Origin: Beta vulgaris subsp. vulgaris
Lineage: Eukaryota; Streptophyta; Magnoliopsida; Caryophyllales; Amaranthaceae
Assembly: GCF_026745355.1 (NCBI RefSeq)
Contig: NC_079202.1
Coordinates: 47,070,873 to 47,134,872 of the forward strand
DNA: 64,000 nt
Direction of reading: 5' to 3'
Position numbers and translations under genes: made by a program. Below are positions 1 to 12,298 of this stretch, piece after piece. The notes below the pieces were generated by a model. That model worked only from the letters and a program-made list of their open reading frames with translations, ran no database searches and had not been told where the DNA came from. Every line of letters begins with the position of its first letter. Position 1 is the stretch's first letter.

Positions 1-1050
1 TTGCAACCAATCTATTGATAGTAGCATCTGGGCCTAATGATGGACCTAAGGAGGATGGGTTTCCAGTTCAAAGAGGTTCCCCAACCAATGTACCAAAGCC
101 TGGTAGTGAGGTAAGAGCTCCTACTCCTTTGAAGAACCAATTTGATGTTTTGAATGATACAAGCACTACTGACTTGTTCTATGGTGCAGAGCAACATATG
201 GATGTTGGTGTGCAGGGGTTGAAATCCCCTGACCAACATGGATAATATTTTAGTGTGGGACACTAGGGGGCTGAATAGACATGCTAAATAGTTAGAGGTC
301 AGGAAATCCATTACTGACCACAATGTTAAGCTATGCAATTTCCTAGAAACTAAGGTAAAGATTCCTAGGATGGGAATGCTTTACCAAACTCTTTGTTTAG
401 GGTGGTGCTTTACAATTACTAATAGTTGTATTGTAGATAAAGGTAGAATAATTATGGGGTGGAGGCCTGAAGCTTTTAATGTTGATATCATTCATGTCAC
501 AACTCAAGTTAGTCATTGCAAGGTGGATCCAGTTGGTCCTTGTCATGCTTTTTACTGTACTTTTGTCTATGGATACAATGAGAGAGGTGCTAGAGAAGAT
601 TTGTGGAGGGATATCTTGTGAAAACTGCTGAACCTTGGATTGTTCTAGGGGATTTCAATAGTGTTTTGAACTTTTAGGGATTGTCTCATGCAATGTTATT
701 TGACTGATGTGAAACACAATGGAAGATTTTTCACATGGACTAATAAAAAGAGGGGCCTAATAGGGTATTCTCTAAGATCGACAGAGCAGTGGCTAATGAG
801 CAATGGATGTCTTGCTATGAAAATGTTGAGGTCTCTTACTTCCCTGAGGGTTTTGATCATTGCCCTAGTCTTCTGTGTGTATATCCTAAGGTAGGTGGGA
901 AGAAGAAACCCTTTAGATTCTTCTACATGTGGGTTCAAGCTCCTATAGCTAGGTTCATGGATCTAGTTCAGCAAGCTTGGACCAAGCCTATCAGGGGATG
1001 TCTCATGTATCAAGTCTGCCAGAAATTGAAAAAGTTAAAGGAGTCTCTAA
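1..1050 (+). mobile_element. LINE (L1-type non-LTR retrotransposon), 5' part, broken
   Basis: Reading frames in this stretch, joined across several stops and frameshifts, resemble plant L1-type elements. The first 240 bases end in a TPLKNQFDVL segment, as at the end of LINE ORF1. From about 245 an APE-like endonuclease region follows (NILVWDTRGLNR, then CNFLETKVK, GWCFTITNS, GRIIMGW and CTFVYGYNERG). Next comes the linker before reverse transcriptase (GRFFTWTNKK, SYFPEGFDHCPSLL, KPFRFFYMW, KKLKESLN). The element runs off the left edge of the window. It stops at about 1050, where minus-strand copia sequence begins, and resumes inside reverse transcriptase at 21036. It is a dead copy. Family level is confident; the exact clade is not. 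Confidence 0.8.
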
Positions 1051-1614
1051 ATCGGTTCCTTTGCAAGGAACTTCCCAAACCTTTCCCAATGTGGCTTGAT
1101 TAAACTTAATTTTCTTTCCCCTAACCTCAGTTGTGCAAAGTCCATCAACATTTGTAAAATTCGCACAAAATTCATCCATTGCTAAAGGAACAAGTGCATT
1201 GTTAAACGCGAATTCAAATAAGAATTCCATACCCTGTTCCTTTAGAATGGTTGTTAATTCATGAAATTCTACTTTATTTGCCCATTCTAGATCTACAGAG
1301 AAACCCAGTACATACCTAGATTCGCTTCGTTCAACCCGTTTCTTGGAAGAAGAAGGAACAATTCCTTTGGAAGGAACAGGCGTGACATCTTCTTCCCCCT
1401 GAGTTTGTTCCGGGGTTTCTTCTTCATCATCTTCCCCAATTAATTTTCTTCTGCGCATGCTCCTTCTTGGAGATTCTAATTGTTGTTCATTTATGGGGGT
1501 TTCTTGATTTGGGTCGATTTCTAGGATTTTGGTAGGAGAAGGAGAATTTTCCATTTTAGAGGAGTTGGAATTTTTGGATGTTGGAAAAGGAGAGTTGCGT
1601 AAGGTTCTTGCCAT
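1051..1614 (-). CDS. additional ORF downstream of copia pol, C-terminally truncated
   Basis: Starting at the ATG complementary to 1612-1614, the frame is open to the LINE junction, about 188 codons. The N-terminal 100 residues are Ser/Pro/Glu-rich and low in complexity, with a basic patch (RRSMRRRKL) followed by an acidic stretch (EDDEEETPEQ). The second half is compact: ESRYVLGFSVDLEWANK, then LTTILKEQGMEFLFEF, a VRGKKIKF motif and LGKVWEVPCKG. This resembles the family annotated as putative plant transposon protein (Transposase_32) found in extra frames of plant LTR elements; that match is from memory. It has the same strand as pol and lies 540 bases after the pol end, where Sireviruses carry an env-like frame. 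It is the longest uninterrupted frame of the element. Function unknown. Confidence 0.6.
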
Positions 1615-2153
1615 GTTTTGAAGAAGAGTTGAGGTTTTTATGGAGTGTGAAGAGGTGTGAAGAGTTTTCGGCAATGGCGAAGATGAAAGGTTGGAGGAAC
1701 ACGGTTTCTTTGAATGAAGAATTAAAGAGGGAATTTGTATGTAACAGTGTCTTTGACACGCGGAAAAAAATAAAACAAATAAAAAGAAAAAGAAAACAAA
1801 AAGATGATAAATGAGGATCAAGATTTAGTTAAATCCGATTCCTATAATTTTGGGATTTTTCGGATTTTTCGAATTTTTATGAGTTTTAATTTTTGGAAGG
1901 AAAGTAAATGCTAAGGAACTTGTGCTATAGGAACAGCTAATGCTAATATTCTTCATATCATGCATGTTTCTTTATCTTAGGAACAGTAAGTGGAGTATTA
2001 TGTGACATTTGTGAGTTGTTTAATTCCTTTGAATTCATGTTTATGTTTTGTAACATTCCAATTTGCAATGGTCTTAGGCAATTAAACACAATTATTTTTA
2101 GCACACAAAGTCACTCAAATTGTTTCAAACATGGGGGAATGACATAGGAACAA
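1615..2153 (-). other. copia spacer between pol and the additional ORF
   Basis: Non-coding, AT-rich part of the Sirevirus element. It carries several GGAAC motifs (for example around 1915, 1936, 1978 and 2147), which recur across the whole element. No polypurine tract or LTR edge is recognisable. Confidence 0.6.
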
Positions 2154-3690
2154 TCACTTAATTTTTATTAATCCTAACTCAAGCCTTAATTTTTCAAATC
2201 TATCTCTTGGCAAAGGCTTAGTTAGTATATCAGCAATCTGATTCTCAGTTTGACAAAACTCAAGTTTGATCAAACCTTTTTCAACATTTTCTCTTAGAAA
2301 GTGATGCCTGATATGTATATGTTTAACTCTAGAATGATGCACTGGATCTTTAGAAATACTAATAGCACTAGTATTATCACAATAATTAGGAACATAATCA
2401 AAGTTTATTCCATAGTCACTAAGTTGTTGTTTTATCTAAAGCATTTGAGAGTAACATGCAGCAGCAATTACATATTCTGCTTCAGCAGTGGATAAAGCAA
2501 TTGTGTTTTGTTTCTTGGTACTCCAAGAAACTAAACTATGACTAAGGAATTGTGCCATACCTGAGGTGCTTTTCCTATTTACAAGATCTCCAGCATAATC
2601 TGCATCTGCATATGCTTTTAGCTCAAATGTATCACTTCTTGGATAGTAGAGTCCAAGATCAATTGTTCCTTTAAGATATCTAAGAATTCTCTTCACAGCA
2701 GTAAGTTGAGACTCTTTTGGATTTGCTTGAAATCTAGCACACAAACCAACACTGAAAGCTATATGTCTGGACGACTAGCAGTTAGATACAAAAGTGAACC
2801 AATCATTCCTCTATATTTTGTTTGATCAACACTTGTTCCTATGAGGTCTTCATCTAATCTAGTTGAAGTTCCCATAGGAGTGTGATTTATCTTTGAGTTT
2901 TCGAGGCCATATTTCTTTAATAGTTCCTTTATGTATTTTTGTTGGTGAACAATTATTCCCTTTTCAGTTTGTTTGATTTGTAGACCAAGAAAGAAATTTA
3001 GCTCACCCATCATACTCATTTCAAATTCATTACTCATGAGACTTGAGAATTCTTTGCATAATGTTTCATTTGTAGCTCCGAATATGATGTCATCAACATA
3101 TATGAACAAGCAAAATGTCAGTTCCTTTAGATTTTAGGAACAAGGTTTTATCAACCTTTCCTCTTTTAAAATTATTTTCTAAAAGGAACTTTGATAATCT
3201 CTCATACATTATCTAGGTGCCTGTTTTAACCCATAAAGAGCTTTATCAAGCTTGTAGACATGATTTGGGAGATTATTATTTTCAAAGCCTGGGGGTTGTT
3301 CAACATATACATCTTCATTTAGATAGCCATTTAGAAATGCACACTTAACATCCATTTGATATAATTTAAATCCCATGTAAGCAGCAAATGCAATTAAAAT
3401 TCTAATGGCTTCTAATCTAGCTACAGGAGCAAAGGTTTCTTCATAATCTATTCCTTCTTGTTGATTATAACCTTTTACTACAAGTCTAGCTTTGTTCCTG
3501 ACAATGGTTCCATATTCATCTAGTTTGTTTCTAAACACCCACTTTAAGCCAATTACTTTTTGTTGTTTAGATGAGGGAACTAGATGCCATACCTTGTTTC
3601 TTTCAAACTCATTTATTTTAGCTTGCATAGCAATAATCCAAGCAGAGTCAGTTAAGGCTTCTTCATGATTTCTTGGTTCCATCATTGATA
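2154..3690 (-). pseudogene. copia reverse transcriptase and RNase H region, broken
   Basis: The RVT_2-type reverse transcriptase starts near 3685 with an [20 protein letters not shown] segment, then [20 protein letters not shown] and the catalytic-region sequence [12 protein letters not shown]. The active-site motif YVDD lies near 3090 (MFIYVDDIIFG). RNase H follows, with DADYAGD, RKSTSG and STAEAEY near 2500-2620, and ends with ILTKPLPRDRFEKLR at about 2180. Breaks occur near 3110-3209, 2745-2759 and 2342-2436, so no full-length protein can be made. The FGATN after YVDD fits Sirevirus-lineage copia elements. The product would normally copy element RNA into DNA. Confidence 0.85.
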
Positions 3691-3733
3691 GGAACGCATG
3701 AAATGCACAAAAGTTCCTTAACTGAGATCTAGT

Positions 3734-5385
3734 TTACGTACCTTTGTATCTGTCGCTGATTATGAGTTCCATTGGATGTGACTTTTGTTGTCTCCAAGGT
3801 TTTGGTTGAAACTCTCTTATAGGAACATGTTGTTCCTCATGAGTTCCTTGAGTAGATGAGGAACTCTGATCAGTTGTTCCTCTGTTAGCCTCGGTGGACT
3901 CTGTTCCTTCATTTTGAGGAACAAGAACATCTTCTCCTCCTTGAGGAACAGGAACGTCATCGATGTTATTGTTTCCAATTTCCTCGTTCCTTTCCTCTTT
4001 CACTTCTTCTTGATCTTCTTGTGAATCTGCATTTTTCTCACTTGTTGTACCAACCCAATCTCATAGTTATCAACCTGTATGCTTGGATTGTATTTGTCAG
4101 ATTCATCAAAGATTACGTGAATGCTTTCTTCAACACACATAGTTCTCTTGTTATATACTCTATAAGCTTTACTATGTGATGAGTATCCTAAAAATATTGC
4201 TTCATCACTCCTTGCATCAAATTTTTCAAGATTATCTTTTCCATTATTATGCACATAACACTTGCAGCCAAATGTTCTAATATAGGTGATATTTGGTTTC
4301 TTTCCAAAATAAAGTTCATAAGGAGTTTTATTAATGATAGGTCTCATCATGGCACGATTAATTATGTGACAAGCAGTATTAACAGCTTCAGCCCAAAAGT
4401 TCCTTGGAAGCTCACTAGCAATTAGCATGGTTCTAGACATTTCCTCCAAAGTTCTATTTTTCCTTTCTACAACACCATTTTGTTGTGGTGTTCTAGGGGC
4501 AGAAAAATTATGATCTAGGCCATTATCTCTACTTAAATCATCAAATTTATAATTCTCGAATTCTTTGCCATGATCTGATCTAATGTGCATTATTTTATGA
4601 CCACTCAAGTGTTAAACTCTTTTAGCAAAGACAAGGAACTCATCATAAGTCTCATCTTTACTAGAGAGAAAAATAACCCAAGTATACCTAGAGTAGTCAT
4701 CTACAATAACAAGTACATACCTCTTTCCACTTCTGCTTTGAATTCTTAGGGGTCCACATAAGTTCATATGAATTAATTCTAATGGTTTAGTGGTACTTAC
4801 AATCGTTTTAGATTTGAAAGAGGATCTTACTTGCTTACCTCGTGCACATGCATCACAAACTTGATTAATATGAAATTTTATGGATGGTAATCCTAAAACA
4901 AGATCTTTTGATCTAAGTTTCTCGAGTAATGAAAAGCTAGCATGTCCTAGACGCTTGTGCCAAAGAAGTGAATCATCTTCAAAAACACTAAGACAGGTTA
5001 AATTGATTTGAGGAACAAGGTCAAGATCTACAATGTATGTGTTCCCTTTCCTTGTTCCTTCCAAGATAACATTCTTAGTTTTAATGTTGATGATCAAGCA
5101 TTTTTCTTTATCAAATATTACAGTATTTCCCTTATCACAGAATTGAGAAATACTCAATAAATTATGTTTTAGACCTTCAACTAAAAATACATTTTCAATG
5201 GAGTGTAGTGGTGACTTACCAACCTTATCCATGGCAACTATGTTACCGTTCTTATTGTCACCAAATGTTACACTTCCACCTTCATAGGTTGTGAGTAAGA
5301 GAAACTTAGTTTTGTCTCCTGTCATGTGCTTGGAACAACCACTATCGAGATACCATGTGTTGTTCCCCCTCACTCTAACCTGCAA
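3734..5385 (-). pseudogene. copia protease and integrase region, broken
   Basis: The aspartic protease motif DSG is visible near 5346 (YLDSGCSKHMTG). The GAG-pre-integrase zinc region follows (LLWHKRLGHASF, then CDACARGKQ). In the integrase core the first acidic position is changed: the frame reads HMNLCGP where the family has an Asp, codon at 4762-4764. The second Asp (RSDHGKEF) and the Glu (NGVVERKNRT) are present. A frame break at about 4609 separates the core halves. The linker to RT (3734-4003) is Gln/Glu/Thr-rich and dense in GGAAC motifs. Family assignment is firm; the substitution makes this integrase probably inactive even without the frame breaks. Confidence 0.85.
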
Positions 5386-5392
5386 AAATCAA

Positions 5393-7214
5393 CTAGTTGT
5401 TAGTTGTAGGAACCCCATCTTTCGTGGGTTCCTGTTCTTGACTAGGACTTGTTTTGATAACCCATTTTTTCTTACTTAATTTTACATTTTTGCCAATCAT
5501 CTCAGATTTTAGTTGACACTGATTTATGTAATGACCTACCTTTCCACAATACATACATAATTTATCACTAGGTAGATCAACATATTTCTTTGTCTTGTTC
5601 CTTTTCTTGTAGTTTTCAAAACCAAGACCTTCTTTCCTTTTGGTCTGTGGTTTCTCAATCCACTTAGGAACTGCCATAATTTTGCCTCTGTTCCTTGCGA
5701 CAACCAGTTCCTTTCTAAGACTACAGATCTGTTCCTTTATAACATTTTTCTCTTTATTCAAATTTTCAATCTCAGATCTGTATCCTTTCAAAGGAGTTGA
5801 TCTTATATCAAAGGAACTCAGAATAGGGACAAACTCCTTCAAGTGTGAAATCTCTAAATTAATTAGATAATTCTCATTTTTCAAGCTTTCATAACATTCT
5901 TTGATTCTCAAGTTTTTATCAAATAAATCAAAGAATCTTGTTTCAACATCTGTTCTCATTTTCTTAAGCCATTCTATGTGTTCTTTGCAGACCTTTAGGG
6001 CTTGTTCAGTTTGTTTACGTTTTTCACTTCATCTCTACATTCAAGAATTGCATCATAAAGAAGATCATATATTTCAGGCCTAGTTTTACAATCTAAGTCT
6101 GACTCAAGACCATGTTAACTTACCTCAACTTTTTCTTCATCTTCTTTTTCATCAGTGTTTGCCATGAGGCAAAGGTTTGCTGTTTCTTCAGTTTGTTGTT
6201 CCTCTTCCATCTCTGAATCTCCCCAAGCAGCTATCATAGCTTTGCGCACATTTGCCTTAGAGAAATGTGCCTTTGATTCTTTGTTCCTTTCAGCAAAGCG
6301 TTCCTTGTTCCTTTCTTTAGTTTTGTCATTTTCCCAAAGAGGACATTCCTTGATGAAGTGATCTGTACTACCACATTTATGACAAGCAGCTTTGTTAGAA
6401 AATTTCTTAGTTTTACCTTTGAAGTTCCCATTCTTCATGTTCCTATACATCTTTCAAAATTTTCAAACCATGAGGGCTGCTTCTTCTTCTGAATCCGAAT
6501 CATCTTCATCATCTGCTTTGAGAGCAATTGATTTTGATTTGGAGCTTTCACCATATTCAGTATCAAGGTGAAGCTCATGAGTCATTAGTGACCCTGCCAG
6601 CTGTTCTAAGTTGAACTTAGTGAAGTCTTTTGTTTCTTGTAGAGCAGTGACCTTGGCCATCCATCTGTCCTTAGGAAGACTCCTAAGAACCTTTCGAACC
6701 TGTTCCTCAGATGAAATAAACTTTCCAAGAGAAGCCAACTCATTAATAATGTTAGTAAAACGAGTAAACATGTCTCGAATGCTTTCCTTAGATTTCATGC
6801 AGAACAGTTCATATTGATTCATAAGTAAATCAATTTTGGATCTTTTGACTTAATTAGTTCCTTCATGGGTTACTTCTAGTAATCCCATATTTGCTTTGCG
6901 GATTTGCATCCCATGATCCTATTATGTTCATGGGGTCCAAGTCCACAATGCAATAGTTTAATAGTCATGGCATTTACTTCCATCTTTTCAAAATCAGATT
7001 TGTCATAATCAGAGAAGGGTTTTAGAGTTACCTCATTTTTGTCATTTGTAGTTGTGACTTCGAAATCACCAACTTCAATGACTCTCCATACCTGATAATT
7101 TTCAGATTTGATGAATATCTCCATGCAGTTCTTCCAGTAGTTGTAGTACTTCCCATTGAACATAGGAGGCCTTTGAGTGGAGTAACCTTCCTCAAGTTTC
7201 TCGGTGGTATTCAT
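5393..7214 (-). pseudogene. copia gag with two zinc knuckles, broken
   Basis: The ATG at 7214 starts a retrotransposon gag domain (PPMFNGKYYNYWKNCMEIFI) continuing to about 6463 after a break near 6830-6876. A first CCHC knuckle, C-HK-C-GSTD-H-FIKE-C, lies near 6343-6384. A second, C-MY-C-GKVG-H-YINQ-C, lies near 5515-5557, after a Lys/Glu-rich stretch with coiled-coil character. Two knuckles far apart in a long gag fit the Sirevirus group, whose gag is extended compared with other copia elements. The start lies 32 bases from the gypsy insertion and only about 60 bases of element leader separate it from the primer site once that insertion is removed. Confidence 0.8.
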
Positions 7215-7240
7215 TGTTCCTTGGATCTTTTTCTCAATAG

Positions 7241-7245
7241 GGTTT
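7241..7245. repeat. target-site duplication GGTTT, left copy
   Basis: The 5 bases before the LTR, repeated at 19667-19671 directly after the right LTR. Five bases is the usual length for LTR elements. Confidence 0.9.
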
Positions 7246-9691
7246 TGTAATCCCCCACATTTTGAAAAGATTTTCTTAAATATATTAAGGTATTTATGTA
7301 GTTATATTTAAATCCAAATGAGTTTGGAAATGGTTTGACTTTTAAAAGGGTTGACTATTTTTAAAAGTCAACTAAAAATATTTTGCATGCTTAACAAAAA
7401 TTGTAATATTTTAATTAAGCATGTTTTAAATAAGAGTTTAATTATTAAAAGCATATTTAAAAGAAAACTTAATGGAATCGAAAGCCCAAAAGTAATAAAA
7501 AGGGAAAGGATAATTTGATGACTAAAGTCCTAATAAGCCCATCTTGTTAGTCATCAAAGTTTTAATTATTGAAATTCTTTTCCTAAGCCCAAAGGATTAG
7601 CCTATTTAAATATCCTAAAAACCCAATATTTTGCCCTACATTCTATTTTCTTCTCCTCCCTTGCACGTGACTTCTGAATTCTCTCTCTCCCTCACTCGAC
7701 ATTTTCTCTCTCCTCTTCTCTTGAGCGTGAGTTCATATTTTCTCTCAAAAATCGTTTCTTCTTCGCTAAGTAACGTTTCTTGTTGAACAAGAAACGTCAC
7801 AAATATTTTCTTGAAGCCGAAACCTGCTGCCGCCGGTCCTTGCTGCTGTCTTCAGTCCGGCGCTGCTCTTCCTCTCATTTGGTTGTTTTTCTTTACTTCT
7901 CCTTTAAGATTCCATTAAAGTCCTAATTTTTATTGTTATTTTATTATATTTACATGATTATGATTTGATTATTATTTATTATGAAGAATTTATTTCGGTT
8001 CATATGTATAAAAGAAAAAATTTCAGATTTATTATTTTTAGTTTTAATCATGAAAGATATGTTTTTAGGGTTTTAAATCACTAGAAATCGTATATTTAAG
8101 TATGAATATGAATTTTGATTGGAATACGATTTTTATATGCATTTAAAATATTTTCAGAAGGTTTAGAAAATTTTATAATGCTGGAAATTCAGAAAGTTAT
8201 ATTTTAAGGTTTTTAATGTTTTTAATCACTAGAATAGTTGTACTATACTAGGGATTAAAAATAAGAGATTTAAATTATAAAAACGATTTTTAAAGAGTTT
8301 AAAAGGGTTTGGGACGTTTTAAAGTTGCTGTATTTTTTTTAGTTCAAGTATTTACTTGATTATTTTATTGTTTTAGGCGGAGAATTCATGTAGGGGACTT
8401 TTAGACTTAAAAGTGGCCTACCGTTGCGTTTATACAAGGTACGTACATAGTCTACGTGCTATATGGTTAGAAACATGCTTAGGGATGTTTTTATTTTGTA
8501 GTATCATGTATAGGACCTTGTTGTTCATATATATGATTTACTGAAATTGCTTTACATGTTATTGCCTGTTGCTACATGTAAACTAAGAATATGTATGAGT
8601 ATGACTGTTTGTATGGAAGTTTGATGCAAGCAATAAGTTTAGTTTTGGTATTAATTCGTGAGTGAATTAATGTAAGTAAGTTGGAATCATGTGTTACATA
8701 GATTCTTTGAGTTATTTATTTATCTTATAAGAACCGTGGATCTTATTTGGTAATATGAGTTATACCTATATAAAGGTACATTTACTGTTGGCTAGGTTCA
8801 ACAGGCAAGTTAGTAAAGAATAAAAGAAGTTAAAAGAGTCTTGATGATAAGTTGTGAACACTTGTTAATTCTAAGATTAAAAAGGAGTTTTGTGATGTTA
8901 TGTGATTGTTATTGGATGTATTATGTGCTTGGTTGGTGTCAACACAAGTATAAAATGAATGCAACGTAAAGTGAAACGAGAATAGGTTATAGACTTTAGA
9001 CTGGTGCACGTCTAGAGTTGGACACTAAGGGTTGGGATACATAGTCCGCCGTGATATGTATTTTCTAGGATTGGATTGATCACCTCTTTTTAGTCAAAGG
9101 TTCCTCGATATGCAGGTCATTTGGATATGTTGGAGCTCCCATATTCCTATTTCAGTATAGACAACTCGTCCCATAACTATTCCATTTAAAGAAGAAATAA
9201 AAGTTGAGTCTAGTTCAGTAAGAGTCATCTGCAGTTTTATTATGTTATTATTTATTATGTTGTAGTATCATGTTTAGGATTATTTTGTCTGATATGTAGT
9301 ACTCAGCTTTGCTGATTACGTGGTCTGTGTTGTGTGATCATGGCTTTGCCTATTGATCCTGTGGTGATCCTTCGGGGAGCAGAGTCAAGAAAGCATTGAC
9401 ATTACAGGTTCAAGATGCATCCATTGGGGAATCTGGAATGGAGAGGCTTTGTATACTTAGTATATTAAGTTGTTTCTAGGAATTTTACAAGTTTAGTTTT
9501 AGTTGGTGTGCTTAGTTCAAACATTGTTGTATCTATTTCATAAGTTTAATAAAGTTGTTTTTTTAGTAAGTTTTCCGCTGCAAAATTCTGAGTAAGCCGA
9601 AACGTTATCACACGGGCGATAATGCCTGGGTAATTCTCTAGATTTGTTATAAAAGTATTTTCTAGAAAGAGAGAATTATCGGGGTGTTACA
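7246..9691 (+). repeat. chromovirus 5' LTR (2446 bp)
   Basis: TG...CA ends. It aligns over its full length to the 3' LTR once the CACTA insert is removed (about 2525 bp). Differences are mostly single-base losses in this copy, for example in the pyrimidine-rich stretch near 7650-7700 and around 7860. Long LTRs of this size are known in Tekay/Del chromoviruses. Confidence 0.9.
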
Positions 9692-9694
9692 AAG

Positions 9695-9708
9695 TGGTAT
9701 CTGGGAGC
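9695..9708 (+). other. primer binding site, initiator tRNA-Met type, imperfect
   Basis: TGGTATCTGGGAGC starts 3 bases after the 5' LTR. Its first seven bases equal the common TGGTATCAGAGC primer site and the remainder is altered. Confidence 0.7.
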
Positions 9709-11280
9709 TTTAGGTTAGTTTAAGACTTATAGGCGCCTAACTAACTAGCTTATTAAGTGACTTTAGTTTTAAGTTACCTAGCTTAGGTTATTTGAAGGAA
9801 ACCTTAGTATGCTCCTACGTTTCATTTCGAAAAGTGAGACAAAATATTTTGAGGATCAAATTTTTTTTTAGAACCGAATATTTTCGGAAATTGAGGTTCG
9901 AAATTCTTTTCCGAAATTTACGAGTTCGAAATTTTTTTTTTTCGAAAAATGTGCGACGTCCGAAAAAAAAAAAAAAAATTTTCGAGTAAATTTTTTTTTC
10001 GAGTACTGGAGTTCAAATTTTTCTTAGAAAATTTATTTTAGGACAAAAGTAATGTTATTTATAAAAAGTGTCTGCATTATTTTTCATGCCTTTAAGGTTT
10101 ATAGCATGACATTGTGAGAATGGGTAGTATAAGAAGGGCATATAGGATAGAAATATTATATGCCTGCATTGAAAATTAGTTCAGCATCATCATTATTTTC
10201 TTCCCTGCAAATAAGTGCATTATTATTTTTCTTCCCTACTAACGATGCATGAATGTTTTCTTCCCTGCTAATTGTTATATCCTTCTTGCCTATTAAGGTG
10301 TTATATTTTACATGCCTTTGTTTTTTACCTTTGATTTTGGTGGGAAACGTTAAGGAAGAGTGCTAAACCTTTTGGTTATTGTGATGTAGCTCTACTATTA
10401 TGGCTGCAAATTTAGGAAACTATTTAACCCTATCGTCCTGACTGACGATGAAGACGACGACCATCATCCACCCATTGACCATAGGGAATATGAAGAACTG
10501 CATTGGATAATGCGTCGCATCTTGAGAAGACATATGCTAGGGATGATGAAGTCATCATAGAAATGGATCATGCTAGAGGACTACCAGGGAAGACATATAT
10601 GATGCATGTATGAGGGTGGAATCTGAACCTGAGGAAGACTTGGACACCATACCTACTAGGCAGTCTAAGATCAAGAGAAAATTCGTTGACTACTATGAGA
10701 CTGACGAAGAGGACGAAGTTAGTGATGAAGACTTTGTACCTCAACAATATAAGGAAGATAAGGATAAGGATGGCAGTGTAGTGCCATAGTTATAATACTA
10801 TATATATATATATATATTATATATATATATATATATATAGACGTACATAAGGTTTTAGTTATAAGAATAATGTTGGGTATGTGCCAACAAGACAAAGTGT
10901 TTTATAGGATTAGCATTTTAGGAAATATATATATAACTAGTGTGTTATTTTATTTCACATTTTTCTTTTTCCCTTCTATGGAAGAATAAAATTTAGTTTG
11001 TTTATTCAAGGAGTAAGAATTTATTTTTGGGCACGTAATGGGGAATATTTTTTTTATTTTCATTATGTGATTACAATTTTCTTGCTTAAATTCATATGAA
11101 TATGAATTTATTTACGTGAATAACTGTATGAATATTAGTGAACATTCCATGTTGAAACTTAGTGAAATTGTATGTTGATGCGATCTTTAGTGATCAAATC
11201 AAGTATTGTCTTGCTTAGATGACTATAAAAGTTTTCTGGAACCTGAGTAGAGTTATATTACTTTCAGGTCCCGAAGTAGA
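9709..11280 (+). other. chromovirus leader with acidic coding remnant and TA repeat
   Basis: About 1.6 kb between primer site and gag. It contains A/T homopolymers near 9860-10010. From about 10420 to 10788, frames joined across shifts spell acidic peptides (LTDDEDDDHHPP, then SEPEEDLDTIPTRQ and DETDEEDEVSDED-like residues), ending at a TAG near 10788. A TA microsatellite lies at 10798-10838. The acidic part looks like a degraded leader ORF rather than random DNA. Confidence 0.5.
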
Positions 11281-12290
11281 ATGGCTAACAACACTGAACT
11301 AGCTGATGCTATTCGCCTATTGGCGGAGAAACTGAACCAGGACAAGGTTGAACGTCCAGAGACTGCTGGAGAGATGTTTGAAAGACTGTCCAAAGTGAAA
11401 CCACCATACTTTAAGGGACAAGCTGACCCTACTTTCCTAGAAAACTGGATTAGGGAATTTGAAAAGTTTTTGAGGTAGTAATTGCCCTGCTGATATGAGA
11501 GTAGGACAAGCTGTTTTATACCTAAAGGATGAGGCTGATTGTGGTGGAGAGAAAATGGGGCTAGATTGAGTGCTGCTGAGGGATTCAATTGGGAAGCCTT
11601 TGTGATTGTGCTGAGAGGAAAGTTTTACCCTGCCTTCATGAGAAAGCAGAAAGCCCAAGAGTTCATCAACCTTAGAATGGGTAGTATGACATTTCTGAAT
11701 ACTATAGTAAGTTTATAACCTTGTCTAGGTTTGCACCTGAGGTGGTAGCTACTGAGGAGCTTAAGGCTCAGAGGTTCGAACAGGGTTGACTGATGAATCC
11801 AGCTGGGATTAGGGGGTGAGACCTTTACATCCTTAGATGTAGTGTATGGGAGAGCTTCTCATATTTATGGTTGCAATCGAGAAGGATAAGAAGGCTGGAA
11901 TAGTTGGTGAAAGAAAAAGAGGTTAGTACTGGGGAAACCAAGGTAACTTTAAGAAAAACCGGAATGGGAATGGGAACTTTCAAGGAAGGAACAACCAGGA
12001 TAACCGTAGTCAGGGTAGACCTGAGAGGGTTCACAATTGCAAAATCTGCGACAAAAACCATCCTGGGAAGACTGTAAGGAGAGCAGTGACTGCATTATTG
12101 CAGAAGAAGGGCACAGAGAGTATGAGTGCTACGCTAAGCACGGAAAAGGTTTGAGATCAGGGAAACAGGTAATCAGGCTAGACCAGGGTCTAATCAAATA
12201 GGGAACCAGGGTCCTAAGCCTGGAGGTCAGAATAACCAAGGGAACCATAGTAGGCCTCTGCTAATGATAATCCTACCCAGAACAAACCTG
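11281..12290 (+). pseudogene. gypsy gag, frameshifted
   Basis: The ATG at 11281 opens a gag N-terminus (ETAGEMFERLSKVKPPYFKG, then DPTFLENWIREFEKF), stopped at 11476. In other frames the retrotransposon gag domain continues (RVGQAVLYLKDEAD-like, GFNWEAFVIVLRGKFYPAFM, QKAQEFINLRMGSM). A zinc knuckle C-KI-C-DKNH-PGKD-C lies near 12040-12085, with a second cysteine/histidine group (GHREYEC) near 12115-12130. At least three frame changes are needed to read it. Confidence 0.8.
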
Positions 12291-12298
12291 CAGGAAAA

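Noticed and set aside
1578..1814. Plus-strand frame opposite the copia extra ORF
   Set aside because: Antisense of a low-complexity leader; no resemblance to any protein.
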